Shown here: positions 18,369-28,382 of the stretch, piece by piece
Layout of the letters: each line of letters begins with the position of its first letter
Position numbering within the stretch: position 1 is the stretch's first letter
DNA from: Hyphomicrobiales bacterium
GTDB lineage: Bacteria > Pseudomonadota > Alphaproteobacteria > Rhizobiales > Beijerinckiaceae
DNA length: 64,000 nt
Assembly: GCA_019075865.1 (NCBI GenBank)
Contig: JAGXAN010000004.1
Coordinates: 186,001 to 250,000 of the forward strand
Reading direction: 5' to 3'
Made by a program: the position numbers and the translations under genes
Notes under the pieces: generated by a model
Databases searched by the model: none
Told to the model about the DNA's origin: nothing
Seen by the model: only the letters and a program-made list of their open reading frames with translations

Positions 18369-19655
18369 TCAAGCCATGCCGACGGGTCGGCCTGCGGCAA
18401 CCACCAGCAATTCGCCATTCCCAAACAGGCGTTCAGAAGCGCGTATCGCATCTTCAAGCGATACCGATTCAATCAGCCGGTTGCGATTGTCGAGGTAGGA
18501 GACGTCATACCCTTCCAACTGCAAGCCAACCAATTGCCCGGCGATCTTGGTGGAAGTGTCAAAACGCAAGGCATAGGAGCCGACGAGATATTTGCGGGCC
18601 TTTTCCACTTCCGCAAGGCTCGGGCCGTCGCGACCCATGGCGCGGATTTCAGCCTGAATCACTTCCAGCGATTCCAATGCCCGCTCATTTTTGGTCGAAG
18701 TCGCGCCCATCAAAATGTCGGCATGGTCGAAACTCGCCAGTTGCGAATAGACCGTATAGGCAAGGCCGCGCTTCTCGCGCACTTCAAGAAACAAACGCGC
18801 GGAGAAAACGCCGCCACCCAGAATATGGTTGGCAACCACTGCGGCCATGAAATCAGGGTCTTTGCGTGAAATGCCGGGACGCCCAAAGCGAAGGGTGGAT
18901 TGCGACAGATCGAGATCTACCACCTGGCGTGTGCCAACACCCTGCAATGTGGCCATGGTCGGGCGGGTGATGGAATTTTGCGCGGGCAGGGGGCCAAAAC
19001 ACGTCTCCAGCAGCCCTTCAAGCGTTTTGGCGTCAATTGCGCCAACCACAGCGATCTTGACGTTGTCGCGCGCGAATATCGAACCGTGCAGCGCCACAAG
19101 GTCGGCGCGGGTGACATGGGCAACCGTGGTCAGGTCGCCGCGTCCGGGTAGTCCGTAGGGATGGTTGGGAAAGGCAATCGCGCGGAAAGTGCGGGCGGCC
19201 AGAGAATCAGGGTCATTGGTTTCGCGCTTCAGGCCGGCGAGCAATTGCGCCCGCACCCGCTCCACCGAATCCGCATCAAGGCGCGGCGCTTGAACGGCCA
19301 GCCCCAGCATGTGAAAGGCTTGGCCGACGTGCGCTGCCAAAGTGCGCATATGGCCGCTGACAATGTCGCGATTGGCCGAAAACGACAGCTCGATGGCGTC
19401 ATCATCCAGCGCCCGATGGAAAGCCTCGCCATCCAGATCGCCAGCCCCCTCATCCAGCAACGCTGAAAGCATGGTGGTGGCACCGCCCTTGCCTGGCGGG
19501 TCCTGCGATGAACCGCCGCCAAACGCCAAATCCAGCGCTACGATGGGCACCGCGTAATCTTCGACAAGCCAAGCCTCCACACCGCAGGGCGCGATGACTT
19601 TTTGTACCTTCTCGGCCCGCGAACTTGCTGGCACGGCAATTTTCAGATCATTCAT
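18369..19655 (-). CDS. M16 family peptidase-like subunit without zinc site
   Basis: The 428-residue protein has the two-lobed insulinase/pitrilysin fold but lacks the HxxEH zinc motif; the equivalent region reads ALLDEGAGDLDGEAFHR. The C-terminal half keeps the R/Y-type substrate-binding segment (SARLFLEVREKRGLAYTVYSQ). It follows a zinc-containing M16 gene by 24 bp, so the two probably form a heterodimer like the mitochondrial processing peptidase and bacterial SPH2681/82-type pairs. The start lacks an obvious signal peptide, so a periplasmic or cytosolic site cannot be decided. Confidence 0.9.
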   Translation of the reverse strand: MNDLKIAVPASSRAEKVQKVIAPCGVEAWLVEDYAVPIVALDLAFGGGSSQDPPGKGGATTMLSALLDEGAGDLDGEAFHRALDDDAIELSFSANRDIVSGHMRTLAAHVGQAFHMLGLAVQAPRLDADSVERVRAQLLAGLKRETNDPDSLAARTFRAIAFPNHPYGLPGRGDLTTVAHVTRADLVALHGSIFARDNVKIAVVGAIDAKTLEGLLETCFGPLPAQNSITRPTMATLQGVGTRQVVDLDLSQSTLRFGRPGISRKDPDFMAAVVANHILGGGVFSARLFLEVREKRGLAYTVYSQLASFDHADILMGATSTKNERALESLEVIQAEIRAMGRDGPSLAEVEKARKYLVGSYALRFDTSTKIAGQLVGLQLEGYDVSYLDNRNRLIESVSLEDAIRASERLFGNGELLVVAAGRPVGMA

Positions 19656-19679
19656 GCATCGATTCCAGATTGACAGCGC

Positions 19680-21008
19680 TTATGGTTCTTTGGGCATCAG
19701 ATAGCCGGTCACCGCCCGCTGCTTTTGCAGATATTCGGCGGCTTTTTGCACGTCTTCGGCTTGCACACCCTGCACGCGTTGCGGCCAACTGGCTATATCG
19801 CCAACGCTCATGCCCGTGGCAAGCGCCGCGCCAAACCAGCGGGCCAGCGAAGCCTGACTGTCCTGGGCATAAATTGTATCCGCCACCAGGCGCGTTTTGG
19901 CGCGTACCAGATCCCCTGCGTCCACCGGCGTGGTGCGCACGGCTTCCAGAATTTTCTCAACGGCGGCGTCGAGCGCTTCCAGCGTCACCCCGTCATTGGG
20001 GATGGCAAACACATAAAACCGCGTATCATCGACAGCGGTGCCCATGTAATAGGCTCCGGCCGCGACGGCAATTTTCTGGTCAAGCACCAGACCCTTGTAG
20101 AGAATGCTGGTCGGCCCGCCCCCCAGCATATGGCTGAGCACTTCCAGCGCTTCGGCCTCGCCCGGCTTGGCCGTGGACACGGAAGGCACCAGATACAGAG
20201 CCTGAAGGCTGGGCTGTTCGACTTTTTCGTCGCTCAGACTCACCAGTCGATGCGCGCGGGCCGGTGGCTCCTGCGGACGCAAGCGCTCCGGCTTGGCACC
20301 GCGAGCTGGAATTTTGCCATAGGTTTCATTGGCCAAACGCGTCAATTCTTCGTGGCCAATATCGCCGGCCACCACTAAAATTGCGTTTTCCGGCGTATAA
20401 AACCGCTCGTAATAGGCAATGGCGTCATGGCGGTTGAGGGTCTCGATTTCATGGCCCCAGCCAATAACCGGCCGCCCGTAGGGATGCTGCGTGAACAGTG
20501 CCGCCTGCACAGCCTCCTGCAATTGCGCTGCCGGATCATTGTCGGTGCGCATCCGCCGCTCTTCCATCACCACTTCGCGTTCCGGGTCAACGGTCGCATC
20601 ATCCAACACAAGGTTGATCATGCGGTCCGCTTCATAATCCATGACGACGCGCAAATGGTCGCGCGCCACCCGCTGAAAATAGGCGGTGTAATCATTCGAG
20701 GTAAACGCGTTTTCCTGGCCACCCAATTCGGCGACCATTTCAGAAAACTTGCCCTTGGCATGATTTTTCGTGCCTTTGAACATCAGATGCTCAAGAAAAT
20801 GGGCAATGCCCGATTTCAACGGCAGGTCTTCGGCCGAGCCGTTCTTGTACCACACCATATGCGTTACCACCGGCGCGCGGTGATCCTCAATCAGCACAAC
20901 CTCCATGCCGTTGGCCAGCGTAAAATGGCTGATATTGGCGGGCATGGCCGCATTCTGCGCGCCATTGGGCGACAGGGTCAGACCCACGCTCGGAATCAAG
21001 GCATTCAT
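19680..21008 (-). CDS. M16 family zinc metallopeptidase
   Basis: The 442-residue peptidase carries the inverted zinc motif HxxEH in GIAHFLEHLMFKGTKNHAKG and the downstream glutamate in YEADRMINLVLDD, so it is the catalytic partner of the next gene. Typical segments include GGQENAFTSNDYTAYFQ and the glycine-rich HMLGGGPTSILYKGLV. Members degrade peptides and signal-peptide remnants. The N-terminal stretch is only weakly hydrophobic. It belongs to the conserved lspA-M16-M16-mutL cluster of rhizobia. Confidence 0.93.
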   Translation of the reverse strand: MNALIPSVGLTLSPNGAQNAAMPANISHFTLANGMEVVLIEDHRAPVVTHMVWYKNGSAEDLPLKSGIAHFLEHLMFKGTKNHAKGKFSEMVAELGGQENAFTSNDYTAYFQRVARDHLRVVMDYEADRMINLVLDDATVDPEREVVMEERRMRTDNDPAAQLQEAVQAALFTQHPYGRPVIGWGHEIETLNRHDAIAYYERFYTPENAILVVAGDIGHEELTRLANETYGKIPARGAKPERLRPQEPPARAHRLVSLSDEKVEQPSLQALYLVPSVSTAKPGEAEALEVLSHMLGGGPTSILYKGLVLDQKIAVAAGAYYMGTAVDDTRFYVFAIPNDGVTLEALDAAVEKILEAVRTTPVDAGDLVRAKTRLVADTIYAQDSQASLARWFGAALATGMSVGDIASWPQRVQGVQAEDVQKAAEYLQKQRAVTGYLMPKEP

Positions 21009-21146
21009 TCTGTCATTCCTCCCCGGCGGCGACCCTTGAGCGGGACGCCTCGTTTTGTGCTGTCATCGGCTCATTCACCAGAGTGAATATAGCCCTTCAG
21101 CGCGCTCATGTTAGAGGCGCTTTGAAATATCCTGAACAAAGCCCGT

Positions 21147-21827
21147 TTATTGACCGTTCTGCTGCTTTACGAAGGCGAGGGGGCTATTATCCTCGATCAC
21201 CGGCGCTGCCTGCGTCGCTTTCACGTTTTTGGTGGCAACGCGGTACCCGGCGGGTGGATCGGTAAGGTCTTCACGTGGCGGTTCCTGGCCCGCAGTCAGC
21301 TCATTGGGCGCTTTCACCTTGCTGGGCTTCAAATCCGACCATTTTGCCATGGTGCAGGCATTGCTGGATGCGTTGAAATCGCAAGGGTTATAACCGCCCG
21401 GGCGGGAGGGCGTGCCAGGCGCCAGACGATGTGCCTGCAATTCCGCCTGCGAGGAACCGCGCGAAGCATGCTCCAGCGAAAATGGATGGGTGAACCAGGT
21501 GGCTTTGCCATTGCCGGTATTGGCATCCGGATCATGCGGCCAATTGGGGTTGCCCACTGCCGCCGAGCGCTCCGGCTTTGGCAAATCCATATGCGGCGGC
21601 ACCACCAGCGGCGGGCGCTCGACATAGCTGATATGGGGCGCTTCACTCTTGGGGTTGGCACCCACAATATCCATGAAGCCGGAAAGGATCGACCCCGAAC
21701 CATCATCGCCCGCCAAAGCCGGCATGCTGCCAAAGGCAAGGCTCGCCACAAACGCGCCGCCGACAGCCACGCCCATCACGCCAGTCCTGCGAAAAGCCCG
21801 TTGCAATTGCTGGGTAGAAAATCTCAT
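21147..21827 (-). CDS. exported protein of unknown function in the lspA-M16 cluster
   Basis: The 226-residue product begins MRFSTQQLQRAFRRTG, preceded by AAGGAAG, and has a signal peptide cleaved probably after ALA near residue 38. The mature part is rich in Pro, Asp and Asn, with PPLVVPPHMDLP, a Trp/His patch (NPNWPHDPDAN) and two cysteines (PCDF, ACTM) that could form a disulfide. I recognise no domain, but a similar exported protein in this spot is a recurrent feature of rhizobial genomes. It lies between lspA and the zinc M16 peptidase, so an envelope role is likely. Confidence 0.8.
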   Translation of the reverse strand: MRFSTQQLQRAFRRTGVMGVAVGGAFVASLAFGSMPALAGDDGSGSILSGFMDIVGANPKSEAPHISYVERPPLVVPPHMDLPKPERSAAVGNPNWPHDPDANTGNGKATWFTHPFSLEHASRGSSQAELQAHRLAPGTPSRPGGYNPCDFNASSNACTMAKWSDLKPSKVKAPNELTAGQEPPREDLTDPPAGYRVATKNVKATQAAPVIEDNSPLAFVKQQNGQ

Positions 21828-21892
21828 GGCAACTTCCTTCAAACTTGAATTTCCGATTAGCCGCGATGATTCAGGCTTTTGCACGACCAATG

Positions 21893-22399
21893 TCACCCTT
21901 GTGGCTTGGTATCACCAAAAAACAGGCCATCCAGCAACAAAAGCCCGACCCCGGCTACGATGCCGCAATCTGCTATGTTGAAGATATACCACGAAAAGCT
22001 GCCGATATGAAAGTAGAAGAAATCAGCGACCGCGCCAAAGCGAAACCGGTCGAGCGCGTTGCCAAGCGCCCCCCCAATCAACAGGCCAATGCCAATCGCC
22101 ACGATCGGCTTGCTAACCCGCGAAAGCCACAAGGCCAAGGCCAGCGTTGCTGCCAAAGTAACGGCCAGCAACCAGAACCGGCCGCTGGCGGTATGGGCCG
22201 AGAACATCGAGTAGGAAACCCCGGAATTCCAGGCCATCATCAGGTCGAAATAAGGCCCGATTTTTACCGGCGGCGCATGCGCGGGAAAAAACACATATTC
22301 CATATAGGCCTTGTGTGCCTGATCGAGCGCAAGCGTCACTACCGCACTCATCACGCCCAACAGGCGCACCTTGACCACTGAGCCTGTCACTGTGGCCAT
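21893..22399 (-). CDS. lspA: lipoprotein signal peptidase (signal peptidase II)
   Basis: The 168-residue inner-membrane aspartyl protease cleaves the signal peptides of prolipoproteins after lipid attachment. It has four membrane helices, and both active-site aspartates are present: NALDRFRFG and [11 protein letters not shown]. The gene start overlaps the end of ileS by 13 bp, the standard ileS-lspA coupling. Confidence 0.96.
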   Translation of the reverse strand: MATVTGSVVKVRLLGVMSAVVTLALDQAHKAYMEYVFFPAHAPPVKIGPYFDLMMAWNSGVSYSMFSAHTASGRFWLLAVTLAATLALALWLSRVSKPIVAIGIGLLIGGALGNALDRFRFGAVADFFYFHIGSFSWYIFNIADCGIVAGVGLLLLDGLFFGDTKPQG

Positions 22400-25300
22400 T
22401 TGCCCATAGCTTTCAATTCTTGCAGGGCTTCGGCGTCGCGTGGTGTCACGTCCGCAAAACCGGGCAGTGCGGTGGCAGCGTCAAAATATTTCCAGGATCG
22501 CGCACATTTGATGCCCGTAGCCTTGCGCACAACCACGCCAACGCCCGGCACCTCACCCAGTTGAAACGCGCCCGCTGGCGCCTGGCCCGCGATGATCTTG
22601 ATGTCTGACGTGATACAGACCTCGGCCATATCCACGGCCTTCACGAGGGCCAATAGCGCGGCATCCTCGATATAGACTTCCGGGGCGGCTTCCAGCGATG
22701 AGCCGATATTCTTGTTGGCCCGCTCGATTTCCAGTGCACCGGTAACCACCGAGCGCACCTTGCGGATTGCGGCCCATTTATCGCCCAACGCCACATCCTG
22801 CCAACTTGTGGGCAGAGTTGGGAAAGCTTCTAAATGCACTGATAATTTTGTCGGATAGCGCGATAGCCACGCTTCCTCGCAGGTGAACACCAAAATAGGC
22901 GCGAGCCATGTCACAACACATTGGAATATATGCTCAATGGTTTCCAAAGCGCCCTGACGTTTCGAACTGGACGGTGCATCGCAATAAAGCGCGTCTTTGC
23001 GAATATCAAAATAAAAGGCGGAGAGGTCGGCGGTGATAAAAGATGTGATTGAAGTTAGCACTTTATTATAGTCAAACGTCTCAAAGGCTGCCCGCACAAT
23101 GGCATCCAATTCCACCAAACGATGCAGCATCAGGCGCTCGGTCTCTTCCATGCCTTGGCCGCCAATGTGTTCCGCGCCGTCGTAATGCGCCAAAGTGCCC
23201 AGCATCCAGCGGATGGTGTTGCGCAATTTGCGGTAATTGTCCGAAACGCTCTTCAGGATTTCCGGGCCGATGCGTTGATCGTCCGAATAATCCACCGATG
23301 CCACCCAGAGCCGCAGGATATCGGCACCCGATGCTTCGATGATCTTTTGCGGCACAACGGTATTGCCGAGCGATTTCGACATTTTACGGCCCTTTTCATC
23401 GAGCGTAAAACCATGGGTGAGCACCACATCGAAGGGCGCGCGCCCGCGCGTGCCGCAGCTTTCCAGCAAGGATGAATGGAACCAGCCGCGATGCTGGTCC
23501 GAACCCTCCAGATACATAACCTCATCGCGCCCGCCATCGACCTTGCGATGGATTTCGGCCAAAGCCGGAAAATGCTTGGGGTCATCCAGCACATAGGCAT
23601 GGGTGGAGCCGGAATCGAACCACACATCGAGCACGTCTTGCACCTGATGCCACTGGCTGGCATCGGCCCGCCCGGCGAGGAAGCGCGCGGCGGCCCCTGG
23701 CGCAAACCAGGCGTCGGCACCCTCCACTTCGAAAGCGTCGGCAATCGCCTTGTTGACCGCCGCATCTTGCAGGATTTCGCCCGTTTCATTGGCGAAAATC
23801 GCAATCGGCACGCCCCAGGCGCGCTGGCGGGACATCACCCAGTCCGGCCGGTTGGCAATCATGCCGTGAATGCGGTTTTCACCAGAAGCGGGCACCCAGC
23901 GGGTTTGCGTGATGGCGTTCAACGCCACATCGCGCAGGCTCTTCTCATTTGCACCGGAACCGGCGCGATAGGCCTTGTCCATGGCAATGAACCATTGCGG
24001 CGTGTTGCGGAAAATGATCGGCTTTTTCGAGCGCCAAGAATGCGGATATTGGTGCTTGAGCCGCCCGCGTGCCACAAGATTGCCAGCCGCAATCAGCGCC
24101 TTGATCACGCGCTCATTGGCGTCGCCCTTGTCGCCCTTGTCGGTGATGACGCGGCCCGGCTTGCCTTCGGTGGATGAGGGGCCAAAGCCGGGGGCCTCAT
24201 CAGTATAAAAACCATCGGCATCGATCATGAACGGGATATGCGTATCGATGGCGCGCGCGGTCAGGTTCTGGCCATTGGCCATCCAAAGGTCAAAATCCTC
24301 GCGCCCGTGGCCGGGAGCCATATGGACAAAGCCCGTGCCGGTATCGTCCGTGACGTAATCGCCTTCGAGGAGGGGGATGGTGAGATTGGCGTAGTATGGA
24401 TCGTGAGTGGCGAGTGGGTGCGAAACCATCATGTTCCAGATTTCAGAATCTGGAAGGTCGCGAACTTTTTGCAACGATACCTTTGCTGCTTTGGAAACCT
24501 CGTTGGCAAGCTTATCCGCAATGATAAGGGTTCGCCCCATCGATACCCAGTTTCCTTCTGGCGCTTCAGTGACCCTGTATAATCCATAGTTGATTCCGAG
24601 CGAAAAACTGATCGCTCGATTGCCCGGAATTGTCCAAGGCGTCGTAGTCCAAATCAAAACTGAAGAACTTCTTAGTTCTTGATGATTGGAAAGCATCGCA
24701 TTCGCATCTGTTGCGACACCATAATTTCCAGCCGTCGTTGCCGCTTCTACAACACTTTCACCATCACTTGAAACTACACATTCCTCGCCATCTTTGCCCG
24801 TTTTTATTACTCCCTCATATCCTGTCTTCACGACCGGAAACGCCACATAAACCGTGTCGCTCGTGTGTTCCTCATACTCAACTTCGGCCTCGGCCAGCGC
24901 GGTTTTTTCCACCACGGACCACATCACCGGCTTGGAGCCGCGATAGAGCAAACCGTTGGCGGCAAATTTCATGATTTCGCGGGCGATCTGCGCCTCGGCG
25001 GCATAGGTCATGGTCAGATAGGGGTGCGCCCAGTCACCGGTAATGCCAAGCCGCTTGAATTCCTCGCGCTGGACATCCACCCACTTTTGCGCAAAGGCCC
25101 GGCATTGCTGGCGAAATTCAACCACCGGCACATCGTCCTTGTTCAGGCCTTTGGCGCGGTATTCTTCCTCGATTTTCCATTCAATCGGCAGGCCGTGGCA
25201 ATCCCAACCGGGCACATAATTGCTATCCTTGCCCAGCATCTGCTGCGAGCGGGTGACGAGGTCCTTCAAAATCTTGTTCAGCGCATGGCCGATATGGATA

Positions 25301-25509
25301 TTGCCATTGGCATAGGGTGGGCCATCATGCAGCACGAATTTCTCGCGGCCCTTGGCGCTTTCGCGTAGCCGCGCGTAAAGGTCGATTTTCGCCCAATGCG
25401 CCAGAATTTCCGGCTCTTTCTGCGGCAGGCCGCCACGCATGGGGAAATCGGTCGCTGGCAGATAAAGACTGGCGGAATAGTCGAGCACTTTGGTCTCAGG
25501 ATCATGCAT
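22387..25509 (-). CDS. ileS: isoleucyl-tRNA synthetase
   Basis: This class I synthetase charges tRNA-Ile. HIGH-type motif: [20 protein letters not shown] motif: [12 protein letters not shown]; the editing domain has [13 protein letters not shown]. The length of 1040 residues exceeds the roughly 970 usual for alphaproteobacteria because about 45 extra residues lie between FPVVKTG and VLIWTTTPW in the editing domain (around 24665-24835), in DNA of lower GC than the rest. Starts at 25521 (ATG) and 25536 (TTG) are also open; none has a good ribosome site. It leads the operon through lspA to mutL. Confidence 0.96.
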   Translation of the reverse strand: MHDPETKVLDYSASLYLPATDFPMRGGLPQKEPEILAHWAKIDLYARLRESAKGREKFVLHDGPPYANGNIHIGHALNKILKDLVTRSQQMLGKDSNYVPGWDCHGLPIEWKIEEEYRAKGLNKDDVPVVEFRQQCRAFAQKWVDVQREEFKRLGITGDWAHPYLTMTYAAEAQIAREIMKFAANGLLYRGSKPVMWSVVEKTALAEAEVEYEEHTSDTVYVAFPVVKTGYEGVIKTGKDGEECVVSSDGESVVEAATTAGNYGVATDANAMLSNHQELRSSSVLIWTTTPWTIPGNRAISFSLGINYGLYRVTEAPEGNWVSMGRTLIIADKLANEVSKAAKVSLQKVRDLPDSEIWNMMVSHPLATHDPYYANLTIPLLEGDYVTDDTGTGFVHMAPGHGREDFDLWMANGQNLTARAIDTHIPFMIDADGFYTDEAPGFGPSSTEGKPGRVITDKGDKGDANERVIKALIAAGNLVARGRLKHQYPHSWRSKKPIIFRNTPQWFIAMDKAYRAGSGANEKSLRDVALNAITQTRWVPASGENRIHGMIANRPDWVMSRQRAWGVPIAIFANETGEILQDAAVNKAIADAFEVEGADAWFAPGAAARFLAGRADASQWHQVQDVLDVWFDSGSTHAYVLDDPKHFPALAEIHRKVDGGRDEVMYLEGSDQHRGWFHSSLLESCGTRGRAPFDVVLTHGFTLDEKGRKMSKSLGNTVVPQKIIEASGADILRLWVASVDYSDDQRIGPEILKSVSDNYRKLRNTIRWMLGTLAHYDGAEHIGGQGMEETERLMLHRLVELDAIVRAAFETFDYNKVLTSITSFITADLSAFYFDIRKDALYCDAPSSSKRQGALETIEHIFQCVVTWLAPILVFTCEEAWLSRYPTKLSVHLEAFPTLPTSWQDVALGDKWAAIRKVRSVVTGALEIERANKNIGSSLEAAPEVYIEDAALLALVKAVDMAEVCITSDIKIIAGQAPAGAFQLGEVPGVGVVVRKATGIKCARSWKYFDAATALPGFADVTPRDAEALQELKAMGKWPQ

Positions 25510-25622
25510 GAGTGGAAACATCTCAAATTTGCGCAATTGCTTTGCCAGACGGGATAGAGGATTTCGGCGCGCGCGCCAAGCGTAATCAAGTCAAAAGCCG
25601 ACAACAAGGCGGGTGCCAGGCT

Positions 25623-26573
25623 CTAACCCCGTCGGCCCAGCCGCAACCCAACCGCTGCCCGCAGGTCGATCACCTCGCGGGCAAACCGGTAAAGCGAAGC
25701 AGGCCGCCCGCCCGTCGTGGTCAAAACCGCATTGGTTTCCTCAACGGCATGGCTGGCGGAGACCAACCGGCGGAAATTCTGCTTGTGCAGCGCCCGCCCC
25801 GATATGGCCTCCACCGTGCGTTGCAACGCCGTGAGCGTGAATAGCTCTGGCATTAACTCGAAAATCACCGGCCGGTATTTCAGTTTTGCCCGCAGCCGGC
25901 CCAGCGCCGTTGCCAATATCCGGCGATGGTCAAATTGCATGGATTGCCCCAGCGCCGGGGTAATCGTGTCGCTTTGCGCATTCTCGCGCCCGTCGCGCCG
26001 CGCTTCCTCAACAAGGCCGGCCTCATACAGCAATTCATAGCGCTCCAGCACAAATTCCTCGTCGCTGCCACCCGAGGCACTGCCAAACAGCCGCTGCACC
26101 CGGTCACTCTTGCCGCTCGCCCCCTGCTTTTTTGCCCAGCCCTGCAAGCGCGGCAGAATTTGTTCGTCGATGATTGCCGGTCGGCCGTTGCGCCAATCCT
26201 CCCAGGGCAGAAACAAATAGATTTCTGCAAAATCGGCTTGCGTCTGCGGCGGGTTGGCTTCCGCCTGTGTCAAGGCAAGATACCCCACCGACACCACATG
26301 CGGGTCAACATCGCCGGGCATTGCATGGCGTCCACGGTCGCCAAACGTATATAATTGTTCGACATAGCCCAACCGCATATCGGTTTGCTCGCTCACCCAG
26401 TCCCGCAGGCCAATTTCAAATGTGCGGTGCAAAAGAGGGTTGAATTGCCCGGAAGGCAGCGCCGCGGCCTTGCCTGCCTCGTGCTGGGTCAATATCAAAG
26501 GCACATTTTCGCGCATGGCGATGATTGCGGCAGTCAAGCCGATGCTGATCGCCCGCTCGGTCACCGCCGCCAA
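25623..26573 (-). CDS. nadQ: NUDIX-type NAD biosynthesis regulator, NadQ-like
   Basis: The 316-residue protein has an N-terminal NUDIX-like domain (ISIGLTAAIIAM, ALPSGQFNPLLHRTFE) without an intact GX5EX7REUXEEXGU catalytic box, and a C-terminal winged-helix part (NFRRLVSASHAVEETN, GRPASLYRFAREV). This combination is that of the alphaproteobacterial NAD regulator NadQ, which represses nadABC. No nad gene is adjacent here. The gene overlaps the upstream phosphatase gene by 13 bp and so is translationally coupled to it. Confidence 0.75.
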   Translation of the reverse strand: MAAVTERAISIGLTAAIIAMRENVPLILTQHEAGKAAALPSGQFNPLLHRTFEIGLRDWVSEQTDMRLGYVEQLYTFGDRGRHAMPGDVDPHVVSVGYLALTQAEANPPQTQADFAEIYLFLPWEDWRNGRPAIIDEQILPRLQGWAKKQGASGKSDRVQRLFGSASGGSDEEFVLERYELLYEAGLVEEARRDGRENAQSDTITPALGQSMQFDHRRILATALGRLRAKLKYRPVIFELMPELFTLTALQRTVEAISGRALHKQNFRRLVSASHAVEETNAVLTTTGGRPASLYRFAREVIDLRAAVGLRLGRRG

Positions 26574-27085
26574 GCCGGTACATCGAGGGCAAAAGGCACG
26601 CCCTCATAACAATCGCGTCCGCGCCCGATTTCATGGACCGCCGCAATCATCCGTCCTTCGCGATCCAGCATTTCATCCGCCAATGCGACCAATCTGGCGT
26701 TGGGGGTGGCGGTGGGTGACTTTTCCCGTATTTCGCGCGCGATTTCGATTTCCGGTTTCAGCGGTTCCAGAGCGCAGGCCGCGATGAATGCGGAGGCCGT
26801 CGAGCGGCTGACACCGGCAAAGCAATGGACGAGGAGCGGCGCCTGCCGGTCCCATGTGAAAAAGAAATCCAGCATTCGGCGCATATGGCCTTCGTCGGGC
26901 AACACATAGCCAATCAGCGGCGCAACAATGTCAGACACCAGGATTTGCAAATGTTGATGGGCGGGGATAACGCTCGGCCGCAACACTTCCATGCCCGGGC
27001 CAATCACGCTGACCAGACTGCGCGCGCCGCTGCTTTCCACTTGCGCATCCACCATCGACAGCGCGCACACATGAATCTTAGTCAT
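26561..27085 (-). CDS. tyrosine phosphatase-like protein
   Basis: The 174-residue protein has the cysteine phosphatase loop in HCFAGVSRSTA (Cys-x5-Arg with the following Ser) and an N-terminal beta strand that opens IHVCALSMVD. It resembles small rhizobial tyrosine/dual-specificity phosphatases. The general-acid aspartate could be one of those in PDEGHMRRM. It overlaps the HD-domain gene by 4 bp upstream and nadQ downstream, so it is the middle gene of a tight operon. Substrate unknown. Confidence 0.85.
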   Translation of the reverse strand: MTKIHVCALSMVDAQVESSGARSLVSVIGPGMEVLRPSVIPAHQHLQILVSDIVAPLIGYVLPDEGHMRRMLDFFFTWDRQAPLLVHCFAGVSRSTASAFIAACALEPLKPEIEIAREIREKSPTATPNARLVALADEMLDREGRMIAAVHEIGRGRDCYEGVPFALDVPAWRR

Positions 27086-27711
27086 TCCGCACCATCTAAT
27101 TCACGAAAACGCTGCAAGAAGCGGTGTTGCGCTTGCCCGCTCGACATGGGCGCAAGCCAGCTTTCAAGATCGGACAGGGGCGGCGGATAACCGCCAAACA
27201 ATTTGGCTGCCTCCCCCAACGAAAACCCGGCAAGGCGGGTCGCTTCGACAAAGGCGCTGGCCCGGTCGGCGGTCTTGATCCGCTTGAGCAAAGCGGTACC
27301 GGAGGGGTTGGCAAGCCCAAATCTGATATGAATAGCACTGAGCAAACCAGCCTCGATAATCCGATATTCCCCGCCAATGACCGCCTTAAATGGCGAAATC
27401 ATGTCGCCAATAACATATTCGGGGCCGTCGTGGAGCAAAGCCGCCAACAGCGCGGTCTTGGGCAAATCTTGGTCCATTACCCGCACATAAGCCTCCACCA
27501 GCAGGGAGTGTTGCGCGACGGAAAAAATCTGGTCTCCCGAGGTCTGGCCATTCCAGCGGGCGACCCGGGCAAGGCCGTGGGCGATGTCTTCGATTTCGAT
27601 ATCAAGGGGAGCCGGATGGATGAGATCAAGCCGTCGGCCTGAAAGCATCCGCTGCCATACCCGCGCATTTTTCGCAGCCGGATTCAAGTTGGCATTGGCG
27701 GGCGCGCTCAT
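27082..27711 (-). CDS. HD-domain phosphohydrolase (YfbR-like)
   Basis: The 209-residue product starts MSAPANANLNPAAK at the ATG whose TCATGA overlaps the tag stop codon. HD-type metal ligands are visible as SVAQHSLLV and ALLHDGPEYVIGD, the pattern of the YfbR/5'-deoxynucleotidase branch. Such enzymes dephosphorylate nucleotides. It is coupled to tag upstream and to the phosphatase gene downstream. Confidence 0.85.
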   Translation of the reverse strand: MSAPANANLNPAAKNARVWQRMLSGRRLDLIHPAPLDIEIEDIAHGLARVARWNGQTSGDQIFSVAQHSLLVEAYVRVMDQDLPKTALLAALLHDGPEYVIGDMISPFKAVIGGEYRIIEAGLLSAIHIRFGLANPSGTALLKRIKTADRASAFVEATRLAGFSLGEAAKLFGGYPPPLSDLESWLAPMSSGQAQHRFLQRFRELDGAE

Positions 27712-28373
27712 GATACGCGTGGCCCAGTTTTCCCGGTCATCGCGCCAGCCTTGCCATGTTCCGCGCAGGGGCCATGGCGGCAGCAATCCACGAGATGGTC
27801 ATTCACCATGCCAACTGCCTGACAAAAGGCGTAAACGATGGTAGGCCCGCAGAAGTTGAAACCGCGCGCCCGCAAATCCTTGGACATCACCGCACTCAGC
27901 GGCGTTTGCGCCGGCACTTCGCGCATGTCGCGCCATTGGTTCTGCTTCGGGGTTCCGTTGTAAAATCCCCAAAGGTAATCGCTGAAGCCCTGTTTGGACT
28001 CGATCTCGATCCACGCTTGTGCCGATTTTACACTGGCCGCAATTTTGGCCCGGTTGCGCACGATGCCAGCGTCCTGCATCAAAGCCGCGAGCTTTGCCTC
28101 ATCGTAACCGGCGATTGTCTCTGGATTGAATTGGTCAAAGGCGGCCCGAAACGCCTCGCGCTTGCGCAAAATGGTGATCCATGACAGCCCGGCCTGAAAT
28201 CCATCGAGCAGAAGTTTCTCGAACAAGGCCCGGCTATCCCACTCCGGCACGCCCCATTCGTCATCGTGATAGGACACGTATATCGGATCGGTGCTGGGCC
28301 ATGGACAACGGCTCAGGCCGTCAGCGTGCTGGATGGATGGGCGAGGCGGGCGGGGTTCGGGCGTGGATTCCAT
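27708..28373 (-). CDS. tag: DNA-3-methyladenine glycosylase I
   Basis: Tag excises N3-methyladenine from alkylated DNA. The 221-residue product has the zinc-site residues of the family: the Cys in SRCPWPS, the His in YHDDEWGVP, and the C-terminal NDHLVDCC. The base-recognition segment LLLDGFQAGLSWITIL is intact. It leads a four-gene operon with the HD hydrolase, phosphatase and nadQ. Ten bases separate its start from the end of ygfZ on the same strand. Confidence 0.95.
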   Translation of the reverse strand: MESTPEPRPPRPSIQHADGLSRCPWPSTDPIYVSYHDDEWGVPEWDSRALFEKLLLDGFQAGLSWITILRKREAFRAAFDQFNPETIAGYDEAKLAALMQDAGIVRNRAKIAASVKSAQAWIEIESKQGFSDYLWGFYNGTPKQNQWRDMREVPAQTPLSAVMSKDLRARGFNFCGPTIVYAFCQAVGMVNDHLVDCCRHGPCAEHGKAGAMTGKTGPRVS

Positions 28374-28382
28374 GAACCCATC

